Source: an uncultured Ruegeria sp.
Lineage (GTDB): Bacteria; Pseudomonadota; Alphaproteobacteria; Rhodobacterales; Rhodobacteraceae
Direction: 5' to 3'
DNA: 64,000 nucleotides
NCBI RefSeq assembly: GCF_947504215.1
Contig: NZ_CANNGO010000006.1
Location: 62,001-126,000 of the forward strand
Shown here in pieces: positions 45,618 through 54,075 of the stretch (positions are counted from its first letter, which is position 1; each line of letters begins with the position of its first letter). The position numbers and the translations under genes are program-made. The notes below the pieces were generated by a model that worked only from the letters and a program-made list of their open reading frames with translations, ran no database searches and was not told the origin of the DNA.

Positions 45618-46214
45618 TTATCTGACGTTAACGTCCAGACCGTCAAACCCTGCGGTAAAGCCAGACAGAGACATGTCCATTTCCAGGACCTGATCGGGGA
45701 AACGTGCCGGAACCAGCGAGAATGTCGCCTTGCTGCCAGCCTTCATCGCGCTGAGGTCACCCTGGCTGAGGCCCAATTGCGCAACACACCCTACGGGAAC
45801 ACAGTGATGGTAGTTGTACAGTTTGCGTGGCGCACCATCGATTGACAGCGCCAACTGTGCCTGCAGCAGTGTTTCCAGCGGGACAATTACATTCGCCCAA
45901 GCCACGGCAGCGCCGCCTTCGGGCAGTTTACCGATGGAGACTTCGGCTATCGGCTCGCCTTGCGGACCGTTCAAGACTTGCACGATTGCACAGGGGTCTT
46001 CACCGTCCTCTGCTTTGATGCAGGACACGTCCCATTCACCTGATTTCTCTTTGACGAATTGCTCGCCGACGCGCGGACCGGATTCTCCAAGGTCCAGCTC
46101 GGTGCCAGTCTCGGCGTTTGGTGTCTCTTCGGTGGGTGTCGCTTCTTGCGCGCTGACTGCGCCACACATCAGAGCCGCAGCCACAGTGTTGAGCGAGAGG
46201 ATGTTCTTGATCAT
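45618..46214 (-). CDS. invasion-associated locus B (IalB) family protein
   Basis: A 198-residue exported protein of the IalB family (PF06776). It has a signal peptide (MIKNILSLNTVAAALMCGAVSA), an acidic low-complexity spacer (QEATPTEETPNAETGTELD) and the IalB domain from about 55: GEWDVSCIKAEDGEDPCAIVQV, PLETLLQAQLALSIDG and YHHCVPVGCVAQLGL. Four cysteines probably make two disulfides. In Bartonella IalB is linked to erythrocyte invasion, but the family is widespread in free-living alphaproteobacteria with unknown roles. A candidate sRNA or leader lies 140 bp upstream on the same strand. Confidence 0.87.
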   Translation of the reverse strand: MIKNILSLNTVAAALMCGAVSAQEATPTEETPNAETGTELDLGESGPRVGEQFVKEKSGEWDVSCIKAEDGEDPCAIVQVLNGPQGEPIAEVSIGKLPEGGAAVAWANVIVPLETLLQAQLALSIDGAPRKLYNYHHCVPVGCVAQLGLSQGDLSAMKAGSKATFSLVPARFPDQVLEMDMSLSGFTAGFDGLDVNVR

Positions 46215-46352
46215 GAATGCCTCGGGGTTTTGATGATTGATCTTTTTGTTTCGTCTAGCACCCTAATCACCTGGTGTCAGGCGCTAAGCTGTCGGTGGGT
46301 CGGAATTTGAACGATTTCTTGCCAAAAGGGTAGAACAACTGCCTTTCAGGAC

Positions 46353-46425
46353 AAGAAAAAGGGAGCCGTTTGCACAGCTCCCTTTCCCGAATTTTTCTCC
46401 CCGTCGGACTGGCCGACTTAGTTAT
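46353..46425 (-). ncRNA. candidate small RNA (about 73 nt) upstream of ialB
   Basis: Read on the minus strand, a promoter (46432-46460) is followed by a short unit containing a hairpin GTCGG-CCAGT-CCGAC, an A-rich linker GGGGAGAAAAATTCGGG and a strong terminator stem AAAGGGAGC / GCTCCCTTT with TTTTTC (46358-46385). No open frame is present. This could be a free sRNA or an attenuator leader for ialB, whose ATG is 139 bases further on. I do not recognise a known RNA family. Confidence 0.5.
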
Positions 46426-46431
46426 GCGCAA

Positions 46432-46460
46432 ATCCTAAGGAAGGGGCACTCAGCGGTCAA
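46432..46460 (-). promoter_or_regulatory. sigma-70-type promoter for the candidate sRNA
   Basis: On the minus strand: TTGACC (46455-46460), a 17-base spacer, TAGGAT (46432-46437). The predicted start is near 46425, just before the hairpin unit. Confidence 0.55.
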
Positions 46461-46515
46461 CTGCTAACCTGAACTTTTAACATACTCATCAGTTCACTTT
46501 AATGCCGGAAACTTG

Positions 46516-46541
46516 AAAAAAGCCGCGCCCGAAGGCACGGC
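46516..46541 (-). terminator. orphan intrinsic terminator, UUCG tetraloop
   Basis: On the minus strand: GCCGTGCC-TTCG-GGCGCGGC followed by TTTTTT, an 8-bp stem with one G-T pair. No minus-strand gene lies to its right; the HerA-like gene there is on the plus strand. A short leftward RNA over 46542-46660 is implied. Just before the stem the RNA would read CUUCCUCCCU, an anti-Shine-Dalgarno-like stretch. Confidence 0.6.
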
Positions 46542-46666
46542 CAGTCGACAGGGAGGAAGTTTGTCCCCCGCAGCATGCACCGCAAAGAGAACGACAAGAC
46601 TATCGCAGTTAAAGGTTAACTTTGTATGCTGGGCATGGATCGGTGAAAGCGAAGGCAAAAGAACAG

Positions 46667-48214
46667 ATGACAAAAGAATTGTTTATAGGCGGTGCAGGGC
46701 AGGAATACAGTCAGCCACAGGGGCTGTCCTTGAAGTACGCCAATCGTCACGGCCTGATTGCTGGCGCGACAGGCACCGGCAAGACCGTGACGCTTCAAAT
46801 CCTGGCCGAGGGGTTCTCCAGCGCCGGTGTCCCGGTGTTTCTGTCTGACGTCAAAGGCGATTTGTCCGGGTTGGCCCTGGCGGGTAGCCAATCCCACAAA
46901 CTGCATCAGGCGTTTTTGGATCGGGCCGAGCGCATCGGCTTCTCCGATTTCACTTACGAAGCCTTTCCGGTCACGTTTTGGGACCTATTCGGTGAGCAGG
47001 GGCATCCGGTGCGTACCACTGTTACCGAAATGGGACCATTGCTGTTGTCGCGATTGATGGAGTTGAGCGAGGCACAGGAAGGTATTCTGAACATCGCATT
47101 CCGTGTTGCCGACGAGGAAGGAATGCCGCTGTTGGACCTCAAGGATCTGCAGGCCCTTCTGGTTTGGATCGGCGAGAACCGGGCGCAGCTTTCGCTGCGC
47201 TATGGCAATGTGTCCACGGCATCGATCGGGGCGATACAGCGACGGTTGCTGGTGCTGGAAAACCAGGGCGGCACACGTCTGTTCGGCGAACCCGCTCTGG
47301 ATCTGGCTGACCTTATGCGGACCGATGACGATGGGCGCGGGGTGGTCAACATTCTGGCGTCAGATCAATTGATGGGGTCACCACGCCTCTACGCGACCTT
47401 CTTGTTGTGGCTGCTGAGTGAGTTGTTCGAAGAACTGCCAGAGGTCGGCGACCCTGATAAGCCCAAGCTGGTGTTCTTTTTTGACGAAGCACATTTGTTA
47501 TTTGATGACGCCCCCAAGGTGCTGGTGGACAAGGTCGAGCAAGTCGCGCGTCTTATCCGATCCAAAGGCGTCGGTGTCTATTTCATCACGCAGAATCCAG
47601 CAGATATTCCGGAAGATATCCTGGGGCAGTTGGGAAACCGCGTCCAACATGCGTTAAGGGCGTTCACAGCCCGCGACCGCAAGAACTTGCGCATGGCCGC
47701 CGAGACTTATCGCGAAAATCCAGCCTTCGACACCGAAGTTGCAATCCGCGAGGTCGGTGTTGGTGAGGCGGTTACATCGATGCTTCAGAAAAAGGGCGCA
47801 CCGGGTATCGTCGAGCGCACTTTGATTCGCCCACCAGGGTCGCAACTGGGGCCAATTTCGGATGCAGAACGTCAGGCCATTTTGGGTGCATCGCCAATGG
47901 CGGCCAAATACGACACCGCGATTGACCGGAAATCCGCATTCGAAATACTTCAGGCCCGGGCGGAAGCGGCCGCAAAGGCTGCAGAGCGCGCCGAGGCAGA
48001 TGAAGTAACGGAACAGCAGAGCCCTATGGAGCGTGAATACGCCTCGGCCCGCAGGTATTCCGGAGCTCGGGTGGGTCGATCCTCCTCGCGCGCAGTGCGC
48101 AAGAAGGACACATTTGCATCAGCCATGAGTTCGGCTGTTATCAAGGAACTGAAGGGAACAACCGGTCGCCGCATTGTTCGCGGCATCCTCGGAGGTTTGT
48201 TTCGTAGCCGGTAG
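46667..48214 (+). CDS. HerA/YjgR-like ATPase (DUF853)
   Basis: A 515-residue P-loop ATPase of the HerA-FtsK superfamily, DUF853/YjgR branch. I start at ATG 46667 ([18 protein letters not shown]). Walker A is [17 protein letters not shown] (about 32-48), Walker [18 protein letters not shown], followed by [34 protein letters not shown], the sensor/arginine region. The C-terminal part has an Ala/Glu-rich coiled segment ([19 protein letters not shown]) and a basic tail. HerA enzymes move along DNA, often with the nuclease NurA; no NurA is nearby, and YjgR function is not established. Convergent with a small lipoprotein gene. Confidence 0.87.
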   Translation: MTKELFIGGAGQEYSQPQGLSLKYANRHGLIAGATGTGKTVTLQILAEGFSSAGVPVFLSDVKGDLSGLALAGSQSHKLHQAFLDRAERIGFSDFTYEAFPVTFWDLFGEQGHPVRTTVTEMGPLLLSRLMELSEAQEGILNIAFRVADEEGMPLLDLKDLQALLVWIGENRAQLSLRYGNVSTASIGAIQRRLLVLENQGGTRLFGEPALDLADLMRTDDDGRGVVNILASDQLMGSPRLYATFLLWLLSELFEELPEVGDPDKPKLVFFFDEAHLLFDDAPKVLVDKVEQVARLIRSKGVGVYFITQNPADIPEDILGQLGNRVQHALRAFTARDRKNLRMAAETYRENPAFDTEVAIREVGVGEAVTSMLQKKGAPGIVERTLIRPPGSQLGPISDAERQAILGASPMAAKYDTAIDRKSAFEILQARAEAAAKAAERAEADEVTEQQSPMEREYASARRYSGARVGRSSSRAVRKKDTFASAMSSAVIKELKGTTGRRIVRGILGGLFRSR

Positions 48215-48223
48215 AAGTTGGTG

Positions 48224-48245
48224 GCGGCGCGATCAAAAGCGCCGC
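48224..48245. terminator. stem-loop between convergent genes
   Basis: GCGGCGC-GATCAAAA-GCGCCGC, a perfect 7-bp stem between the HerA-like and lipoprotein genes. There is no T-run on either side, so it may slow rather than stop polymerase. Confidence 0.4.
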
Positions 48246-48249
48246 ATCC

Positions 48250-48501
48250 TCACTTCAGCTGGCGTTGACCTTCCTGTTTGCAGTAAGCGTCAGCTTCCGG
48301 CACCGACATTTTGTCAGCCGGGAAATCAATGGCACGATCCCAGGTAACGCGGTCCGGACGATAAAGTTGGCACGTGACCACGCCTTTGGGGGTCTGAACC
48401 TTGACCGGAGTCGTTTCCAGATCTTCCGGTGAAGGAATGCATGCTGTGAGTGCCGCAAGGACGGGCAGCAGCACAGTGGCTTTGGCGAGTGGTGTCTTCA
48501 T
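48250..48501 (-). CDS. small lipoprotein, 83 residues
   Basis: MKTPLAKATVLLPVLAALTAC carries a signal peptidase II lipobox (LTAC), so the mature protein is about 63 residues anchored by Cys 21. The mature part has two more cysteines (VVTCQLYRPDRVTW and DAYCKQEG) that may form a disulfide. I do not recognise the family; it may be restricted to the Rhodobacteraceae. Convergent with the HerA-like gene and separate from the Liv cluster. Confidence 0.75.
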   Translation of the reverse strand: MKTPLAKATVLLPVLAALTACIPSPEDLETTPVKVQTPKGVVTCQLYRPDRVTWDRAIDFPADKMSVPEADAYCKQEGQRQLK

Positions 48502-48691
48502 GGGATACTTTTGCTCTTTTTAGTGAGTCTCAATGATCGTTACAGATCGGCTAAGCGTGTGTGAGTGAGTGCCGACAACACAACGCACCAAGTGGCCGGT
48601 GCGGTGTCCCCGTTTAGTCAGAAAATCGTTAAGAATCAAGAAACCGGGCTGTCCTACAGGCGCAGTTTCGCTGATCTACATGGTTTTTGCT

Positions 48692-50005
48692 CTATTTCTC
48701 GGGGATCAGGCCTCTTGGGCTAAATCTGAGAACAATCAACAGCACAAGGCCCATGGTGAACAGTCGCATATGCGCCGCGCTTTCGATCAGATGCACCTTA
48801 AGCACGCTACCATCCGGCATGCCCGAGGTGATCAGGTTCATGATCCAAAGCCCCATAGGCTCGACCTGCACCCAAAGGAACCAGATCAAAAATGCACCTA
48901 GTACTGCTCCGAAGTTGTTTCCTGATCCGCCGACGATAACCATCACCCAGACCAGAAACGTAAAGCGCAACGGGTTATAGGTCCCCGGCGTAAGTTGTCC
49001 GTCCAACGTCGTCATCATTGCCCCGGCAATACCGCAGATCGCTGAGCCCAGAACAAAGATCTGAAGATGGCGACGGGTGACATCCTTGCCCATCGCCTCA
49101 GCTGCAACCTCGTTGTCACGAATGGCACGCATCATTCGACCCCAGGGGCTTTTGAGCGCCATTTGTGCCATCCAAAGCAATACAAGCAACACAATCATGA
49201 ACAGCAGCGAGTAGCCCAGCTTCACAGACAGTGTGGAAGCAATGACTGGGTCCAGACCAAACCAGTCAGCCCGTGCAATAAAGCTGGGGTCGTTTTGCAG
49301 TTCGACCTCATATCCGACCACCGGGGCCGGGCGGGGAATGCCGTAGACGTTCTTGACACCGCGCGCCAACCAATCCTCATTCTTCATGACTGCGATGACA
49401 ATCTCGGCAATGCCAAGCGTGGCAATTGCCAGATAGTCCGAACGCAGACCCAGTGCCGTCTTGCCAATCAGCCATGCAGCCCCTGCAGCCAGCAGTCCAC
49501 CTGCGGGCCAAGCCAACAGTACAGGCAGGTTCAGGCCACCGATGTTACCCGCAACTGCGGGATTGATGGCCTCGATCGCGACCGCGTTGGGATCAAAGAC
49601 TGCACGATAGACAAAGAAACCAATGATGAGAATGGCGACGATGACCAGAGTTTGCGCGCGCCCCTTCGGCATTTTCTGCGCGGCCAGCACTGCGGCAACA
49701 ACGGTTACTGCCCCCAGCAAAAGGGCCAACACAACACCGTAGCCACCCTGCGACCACGCCCCCGGAGTGGGAGGTGTCGACACCAAAACAACCGCCAATC
49801 CACCCAGCGCCACGAAACCCATGACACCGACATTGAACAAGCCGGCAAAACCCCACTGCAGATTCACGCCAATCGACATAATGGCCGAGATCAGGCCCAT
49901 ATTCAGGATCAGGATTGCAGAGTTCCAGCTTTGCGTGAAGCCAGTCAGCAGGATCAAACCCCCAACGACCGCGAAAAGCAGCGTATTTTTGACTGTCTCG
50001 GTCAT
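48692..50005 (-). CDS. livM: branched-chain amino acid-type ABC transporter permease LivM
   Basis: A 437-residue inner-membrane permease, somewhat longer than E. coli LivM. About ten helices are visible. The family blocks ISIGVNLQWGFAGLFNVGVMGF near the N-terminus (as MSIGVNLQWGFAGLFNVGVMGFVALG), ALGLRSDYLAIATLGIAEIV in the middle, the EAA-like loop RMMRAIRDNEVAAEAMGKDV and IVGGSGNNFGAVLGAF near the end are present. It overlaps livH by four bases (ATGA). HAAT-family systems of this kind import leucine-type amino acids but also amides, urea or other solutes, so the substrate stays open. Confidence 0.92.
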   Translation of the reverse strand: MTETVKNTLLFAVVGGLILLTGFTQSWNSAILILNMGLISAIMSIGVNLQWGFAGLFNVGVMGFVALGGLAVVLVSTPPTPGAWSQGGYGVVLALLLGAVTVVAAVLAAQKMPKGRAQTLVIVAILIIGFFVYRAVFDPNAVAIEAINPAVAGNIGGLNLPVLLAWPAGGLLAAGAAWLIGKTALGLRSDYLAIATLGIAEIVIAVMKNEDWLARGVKNVYGIPRPAPVVGYEVELQNDPSFIARADWFGLDPVIASTLSVKLGYSLLFMIVLLVLLWMAQMALKSPWGRMMRAIRDNEVAAEAMGKDVTRRHLQIFVLGSAICGIAGAMMTTLDGQLTPGTYNPLRFTFLVWVMVIVGGSGNNFGAVLGAFLIWFLWVQVEPMGLWIMNLITSGMPDGSVLKVHLIESAAHMRLFTMGLVLLIVLRFSPRGLIPEK

Positions 50006-51012
50006 ACCGCTTTTCCTTTGAACAGGCCTGTGGGCTTAAACAGCAGCACGATCAGCAGGATGACAAAGCTGACGGCGAATTTGTAGTCGGTGGACAGAAG
50101 CTGCACCAATCCCGACGGTTCCAGATTTTCTGGAGCGACATAAGTCAGCACCTTTTTCCAGGCATAGGTGATCGTGACTTCGGAAAAGGCGATAATAAAG
50201 CCGCCGGCAATGGCACCAAGCGGGCTGCCCAAACCGCCGACAATCGCCGAGGCGAAGATCGGCAGCAGCAACTGGAAATAGACAAACGGCTTAAAGCTCT
50301 TGTCGAGGCCATAGAGCACACCGGCAGTTGTCGCCAAGGCCGCCACCAGGATCCAAGTGATCATCACCACGCGTTCCGGATTGATCCCCGACAACAGCGC
50401 CAGATCCTCGTTATCGGAATAGGCGCGCATGGATTTTCCGGTGCGGGTCTTGTTGAGGAACCAGAACAGGGCCGCAACTGCAGCAACGGCGACCACGACC
50501 GTAATGACCTGTGAAGTGCGGATCGCCAAGCCTTCGCTGAGCCCTGTCCAGGCCTTGAAATCCCGTGCTTTGATCAGGAACCGCGCGCCGTCCGAAAACC
50601 TTTGGTCATCCGGGCCTATGATGAACCGGACCAGGCCGTTCATGATGAACATCACCCCCATCGACACGATCACCAGTATGACCGGTTTGGCTTTTTGTTC
50701 TCGGTAAAAGCGATAAACGAACCGGTCAGTGATCAGCACCAGAAGGATACATCCCAAGATCGCAAAGGGTAGGGCGAGAAGAGCGGTCGGTAACGGACCA
50801 AAGCTGACGCCAGCGGCCTGCATACCCCATGTCACCAAGACGGCGATCATTGCACCAAAGGCCATCGTGTCGCCATGGGCAAAGTTGGAAAACCGCAGGA
50901 TGCCATAGATCAAGGTGACACCCAGCGCCCCAAGTGCCAATTGACTGCCATAGGCAATCGCAGGCACGATCACAAAGTTCGAAAGCGCAACAAGCGCGTT
51001 TAGTAAGTCCAT
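50002..51012 (-). CDS. livH: branched-chain amino acid-type ABC transporter permease LivH
   Basis: A 336-residue inner-membrane permease. I start at ATG 51012, which has GAGAAG five bases upstream; TTG 51015 is the alternative. Blocks ALGALGVTLIYGILRFSNFAHGD (glycine-rich first core helix) and VGGLGSPLGAIAGGFIIAFSEV near the end are the LivH signature, and RAYSDNEDLALLSGINPERVV is the ATPase-contact loop. Coupled to livM by ATGA. The ribosome site lies in one arm of an inverted repeat. A terminator separates it from the gene upstream, so livHM probably have their own promoter. Confidence 0.92.
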   Translation of the reverse strand: MDLLNALVALSNFVIVPAIAYGSQLALGALGVTLIYGILRFSNFAHGDTMAFGAMIAVLVTWGMQAAGVSFGPLPTALLALPFAILGCILLVLITDRFVYRFYREQKAKPVILVIVSMGVMFIMNGLVRFIIGPDDQRFSDGARFLIKARDFKAWTGLSEGLAIRTSQVITVVVAVAAVAALFWFLNKTRTGKSMRAYSDNEDLALLSGINPERVVMITWILVAALATTAGVLYGLDKSFKPFVYFQLLLPIFASAIVGGLGSPLGAIAGGFIIAFSEVTITYAWKKVLTYVAPENLEPSGLVQLLSTDYKFAVSFVILLIVLLFKPTGLFKGKAV

Positions 51013-51017
51013 CAATT

Positions 51018-51063
51018 CTTCTCACTGTCCGGGTGCGGCTTTATGGCATAGCGTTGTGAGAAG
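51018..51063 (-). promoter_or_regulatory. inverted repeat covering the livH ribosome site
   Basis: On the minus strand CTTCTCAC (51056-51063) pairs exactly with GTGAGAAG (51018-51025), 30 bases apart. The second arm contains the livH Shine-Dalgarno GAGAAG, 5 bases before the ATG. Folding would hide the ribosome site if the transcript starts upstream of 51063. Confidence 0.45.
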
Positions 51064-51159
51064 ACACAACATTTTGTGGCCTGTTTTTTGCCTTTATGAC
51101 GCTGCAGTACAAGGTTTTGAACAGTTACGTTGCCGTTTCATCGCATGCGGGAAAACGCT

Positions 51160-51183
51160 GTCTGGCGGTCGCGTCCGCCAGAC
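51160..51183 (-). terminator. Rho-independent terminator after the 109-residue secreted protein
   Basis: Perfect 9-bp stem GTCTGGCGG / CCGCCAGAC with a 6-base loop, followed in the minus direction by AGCGTTTTC. It begins 11 bases past the stop and splits the Liv cluster into two transcription units. Confidence 0.82.
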
Positions 51184-51194
51184 AAAGTTACTGC

Positions 51195-51524
51195 CTAAGC
51201 GTCGACCTGGATGCAGGTGCCGCGGTCGGTTCCAACATGGGGACCTTTGATCGAGAGGTCGTAGGTCATATCCTCGGTATGGATTACGAAAGTCACCACA
51301 TTGCCGCCTTCGATATGAAGAAAGGTCATGTTGCCAACACCTTTCAAGATAGTCGCATCGCCTTCGATACTCTGTGTGGCGATGCGACCCTTGTCACCTT
51401 CCGCAGCTTGGTTCAGGCGCACTTCGCTTCCATCGCGATCTGACACGCAGACGAAGCGGCGTTCTTCTGCTGCTGCAGCCGTGGCGAGTAGGGCGGTCAC
51501 GGCCACGCACATCCATTTTTTCAT
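51195..51524 (-). CDS. small secreted protein of unknown function, 109 residues
   Basis: I start at ATG 51524 (AGGA ribosome site), giving MKKWMCVAVTALLATAAAAE, a clear signal peptide. The mature part of about 90 residues is beta-rich with two cysteines (RRFVCVSDRDG and RGTCIQVDA) that probably pair. I do not recognise a family. It lies between the Liv ATPase and permease genes but ends in its own terminator, so a functional link to the transporter is uncertain. Confidence 0.72.
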   Translation of the reverse strand: MKKWMCVAVTALLATAAAAEERRFVCVSDRDGSEVRLNQAAEGDKGRIATQSIEGDATILKGVGNMTFLHIEGGNVVTFVIHTEDMTYDLSIKGPHVGTDRGTCIQVDA

Positions 51525-51803
51525 TGTTTGGTCCTGAATAGAGTTTTTCATTCAGAAGGTTCGCTGATTTCACGGAACCAAATCTGTTTGTCCGGGAAAC
51601 CGTTTCCTTCACAGCGCCCGGCGCTAAACGCACAATGTGACCGGATTGCAGCCGAGGCGTGGAAATCTTGGGATGAGGGGTGAGTTTCTAAGGGCGTTTG
51701 ATGCTGAGAACTGTCAGCTGGTCCTGTTGGAATAGGCGGTCAAGTGGTCGTCGGAACCAGGGCGACGTTAAAGAGCGCCACATGGGGGTTAAGGAAATCC
51801 ATC

Positions 51804-52352
51804 CTACTTACCATACTCCGGACAGATCATCTTGATTGTTTCAAACCGCGCTTCGGCGCTGTTCCGTTTTATATACAGCCTGAACCAAAAGTTCTGATTC
51901 TCCCAAAGATCAACAACCTCGTCGTCGTTGCTTGCGTCCGCTTCGAACACAAAAGCATATGACTGTTCGTCGTATGGTGAGATCTGCTTGCCATAGAGCC
52001 AATCATTCAATCGGAATTCCATTGCTTCACCTGAAACGAAATCGAACTTGAACCAAATCGGGAGAGGGACAGGCACTCTCGAATAGCGCGCAAAGTCGAC
52101 CCAAGCGATTTCATCCACTCTCTCAATAAGGTCGTATGGATTGTTCCCATTCTGCTCATTTATTGGTGCCATGAAGACCGTCGTTGTAACGATCAGTTCG
52201 CTTTTTTCGCGCGTCATTTTGCAGAGCTTTTGAGCGTCACATCTTTCAACAATTACACAATCATATTTCTCGAGCCCGCTTACAGGTCCAATAAATGCCA
52301 TAGCTGTCCGGGGCAGAACGCTCAGAATTAGCGAGAAAATTGCCTTAATCAT
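51804..52352 (-). CDS. hypothetical secreted protein, about 182 residues
   Basis: I start at ATG 52352 (MIKAIFSLILSVLPRTAMA is a signal peptide); GTG 52358 is possible. The mature part shows paired cysteines early (YDCVIVERCDAQKLCKM) and one near the end (MICPEYGK), and many aromatic residues (IPIWFKFDF-type segment PLPIWFKFDFVSG, ENQNFWFRLY). I recognise no family. Base composition is visibly more AT-rich than its neighbours. It begins just past the livF stop, so it is probably co-transcribed with the ATPases and looks like an insertion into a standard Liv operon. Confidence 0.68.
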   Translation of the reverse strand: MIKAIFSLILSVLPRTAMAFIGPVSGLEKYDCVIVERCDAQKLCKMTREKSELIVTTTVFMAPINEQNGNNPYDLIERVDEIAWVDFARYSRVPVPLPIWFKFDFVSGEAMEFRLNDWLYGKQISPYDEQSYAFVFEADASNDDEVVDLWENQNFWFRLYIKRNSAEARFETIKMICPEYGK

Positions 52353-52354
52353 CC

Positions 52355-53185
52355 TCACCCCCCCAAGAAACTCTTCCGAACCTCCGGGTCCGCCAGCAAT
52401 TCCTTGCCCGTTCCGCTATACGCATTCCGCCCCTGAACCAGCACATATCCCTTATCCGCGATCTCCAGCGCCTGCCGGGCGTTCTGTTCAACCATCAGGA
52501 TCGGCAGCCCGGTGCGTGAAACCTCGATGATCCGGTCAAACAGTTCGTCCATTACGATTGGTGAGACACCGGCCGTCGGTTCGTCCAGCATCAGCACTTT
52601 GGGCTGGGTCATCAGTGCCCGGCCGACGGCGACCTGTTGGCGTTGGCCGCCCGACAGCTCTCCGGCTGCCTGGTTGCGTTTGTCGCGCAGGATCGGAAAC
52701 AGTTCAAACACCTGCTCCATCGTCTCGGAAATGTCGTCACGACGGATGAATGCACCCATCTCGAGGTTTTCCTCGACCGTCATCGAGGTAAAGATATTCT
52801 GCGTCTGAGGCACAAACCCCATACCCCGGATCACACGATCTTGTGGCGTGAGGTTGGTGATATCCTCGCCATCCAACCGCACCGAGCCGGCGCGAACGTC
52901 CAGCATCCCGAATACGGCCTTCATTGCAGTTGACTTACCCGCGCCGTTGGGACCGACGATGACTGCGATTTCACCTTTATCAACTGCGATGGTGCAGTCA
53001 TGCAGGATGTCCGGCCCTCTGCCGTACCCGCCTGTCATGGTGTCACCGATCAGGAAGGGGCCGCCTTCGACCTTGGAAACCGGGCCGCTTTTCGTGTGGG
53101 CGGGCGTCATTGTCCCGATTCCGGCGGTATTCGTGATCGAAGCGTCCTTGTTGCCGTGATCGTCCTGGTATGGGTTGTCGCTCAT
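52355..53185 (-). CDS. livF: branched-chain amino acid-type ABC transporter ATPase LivF
   Basis: ATP-binding subunit of 276 residues. Walker A GPNGAGKSTAMKAVFG, Q-loop FVPQTQNIF, signature GELSGGQRQQVAVGRALM, Walker B VLMLDEPTAG and the H-switch region MVEQNARQALEIAD are intact. It has an unusual hydrophilic N-terminal extension of about 45 residues (MSDNPYQDDHGNKDASITNT...) before the ATPase fold. Coupled to livG by a four-base ATGA overlap. Confidence 0.93.
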   Translation of the reverse strand: MSDNPYQDDHGNKDASITNTAGIGTMTPAHTKSGPVSKVEGGPFLIGDTMTGGYGRGPDILHDCTIAVDKGEIAVIVGPNGAGKSTAMKAVFGMLDVRAGSVRLDGEDITNLTPQDRVIRGMGFVPQTQNIFTSMTVEENLEMGAFIRRDDISETMEQVFELFPILRDKRNQAAGELSGGQRQQVAVGRALMTQPKVLMLDEPTAGVSPIVMDELFDRIIEVSRTGLPILMVEQNARQALEIADKGYVLVQGRNAYSGTGKELLADPEVRKSFLGG

Positions 53186-53970
53186 GCGCCAGCCTCCAGC
53201 TTGTCTTTGTTCTTCAGGCCAGTGCCAAGATAGGCCTCAATGACATGCTCATTTGCTTTGATCTCGTCGAGCGTGCCCTGAGCCAGCACCTTGCCTTCGG
53301 CCATGCAAATGACCGGGTCGCAGATCTTACCGATGAAATCCATGTCGTGTTCGATCACGACAAAGGTGTATCCGCGTTCTTTGTTCAGGCGCAGGATCGT
53401 GTCAGCGATGGTCATCAGCAGGGTGCGGTTCACACCGGCGCCGACCTCGTCCAGAAACACGATTTTGGCGTCGACCATCATGGTGCGGCCAAGTTCCAGC
53501 AGCTTTTTCTGCCCGCCGGAGACCTGACCGGCCTTATGATCGGCCAGATGTTCGATGGTCAGAAATTCCAGAACCTCGTCTGCTTTGGCTTTCAGTGCAC
53601 GCTCTTCATCCGCGATCCGTTTGCGTCCGAACCAGGTGTTCCACAGCGATTCACCGGATTGCGCGCCGGGCACCATCATCAGGTTTTCGCGGCAGGACAT
53701 TGATGAGAATTCGTGCGCGATCTGGAAGGTTCGCAGCAGGCCTTTATGAAACAGATCGTGTGGGGGCAGGCCAGTGATATCTTCGCCATCCATGAACACC
53801 CTGCCACTGGTGGGCGGCAAAACCCCGGCGATGACGTTGAACAGAGTGGTTTTTCCGGCCCCGTTTGGCCCGATCAGGCCAGTGATCGACCCTCGTTCGA
53901 TTTCCAGCGATGCCCCATCCACCGCGTGAAATCCGCCGAAATGCTTGTGCACGTCTTCAACGACGATCAT
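53182..53970 (-). CDS. livG: branched-chain amino acid-type ABC transporter ATPase LivG
   Basis: ATP-binding subunit of 262 residues. I start at ATG 53970 (MIVVEDVHKHFGGFHAVDGA) with GGGGA five bases upstream; longer starts at 53988 and 54018 are less likely. Walker A GPNGAGKTTLFNVI, Q-loop-type FQIAHEFSSMSCREN, signature VSGGQKKLLELGRTMM, Walker B IVFLDEVGAGVN and the H-switch VIEHDMDFIGKI are present. It follows the binding-protein gene across a hairpin and overlaps livF. Confidence 0.93.
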   Translation of the reverse strand: MIVVEDVHKHFGGFHAVDGASLEIERGSITGLIGPNGAGKTTLFNVIAGVLPPTSGRVFMDGEDITGLPPHDLFHKGLLRTFQIAHEFSSMSCRENLMMVPGAQSGESLWNTWFGRKRIADEERALKAKADEVLEFLTIEHLADHKAGQVSGGQKKLLELGRTMMVDAKIVFLDEVGAGVNRTLLMTIADTILRLNKERGYTFVVIEHDMDFIGKICDPVICMAEGKVLAQGTLDEIKANEHVIEAYLGTGLKNKDKLEAGA

Positions 53971-54023
53971 GTTTTCCCCTTGCCTCATCCCCGAAAAACA
54001 GGTGCGGCCTTTTGTCATTGAAA

Positions 54024-54048
54024 CAGCCCAGGCACAAGGCCCGGGCTG
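54024..54048 (-). terminator. hairpin between the binding-protein gene and livG
   Basis: On the minus strand CAGCCCGGGC-CTTGT-GCCTGGGCTG (10 bp, one G-T pair) followed by TTTC. It lies 28 bases past the binding-protein stop. A partial terminator here would give the usual excess of binding protein over ATPases. Confidence 0.6.
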
Positions 54049-54075
54049 CTTTGTTTTCGAGCTGTTTACTTCAGA

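Larger units (their letters stand above)
46215..46666. other. 450-bp stretch without a protein gene but with two minus-strand terminators
   Basis: Between ialB and the HerA-like gene I find no coding frame worth calling. Instead there are two intrinsic-terminator structures reading leftward and a good promoter, detailed in separate entries. The stretch therefore probably makes short RNAs. Confidence 0.6.

Noticed and set aside
49067-50086. Plus-strand open frame of 339 residues
   Set aside because: Antisense to livM, rich in Gln/His/Arg with no family resemblance.
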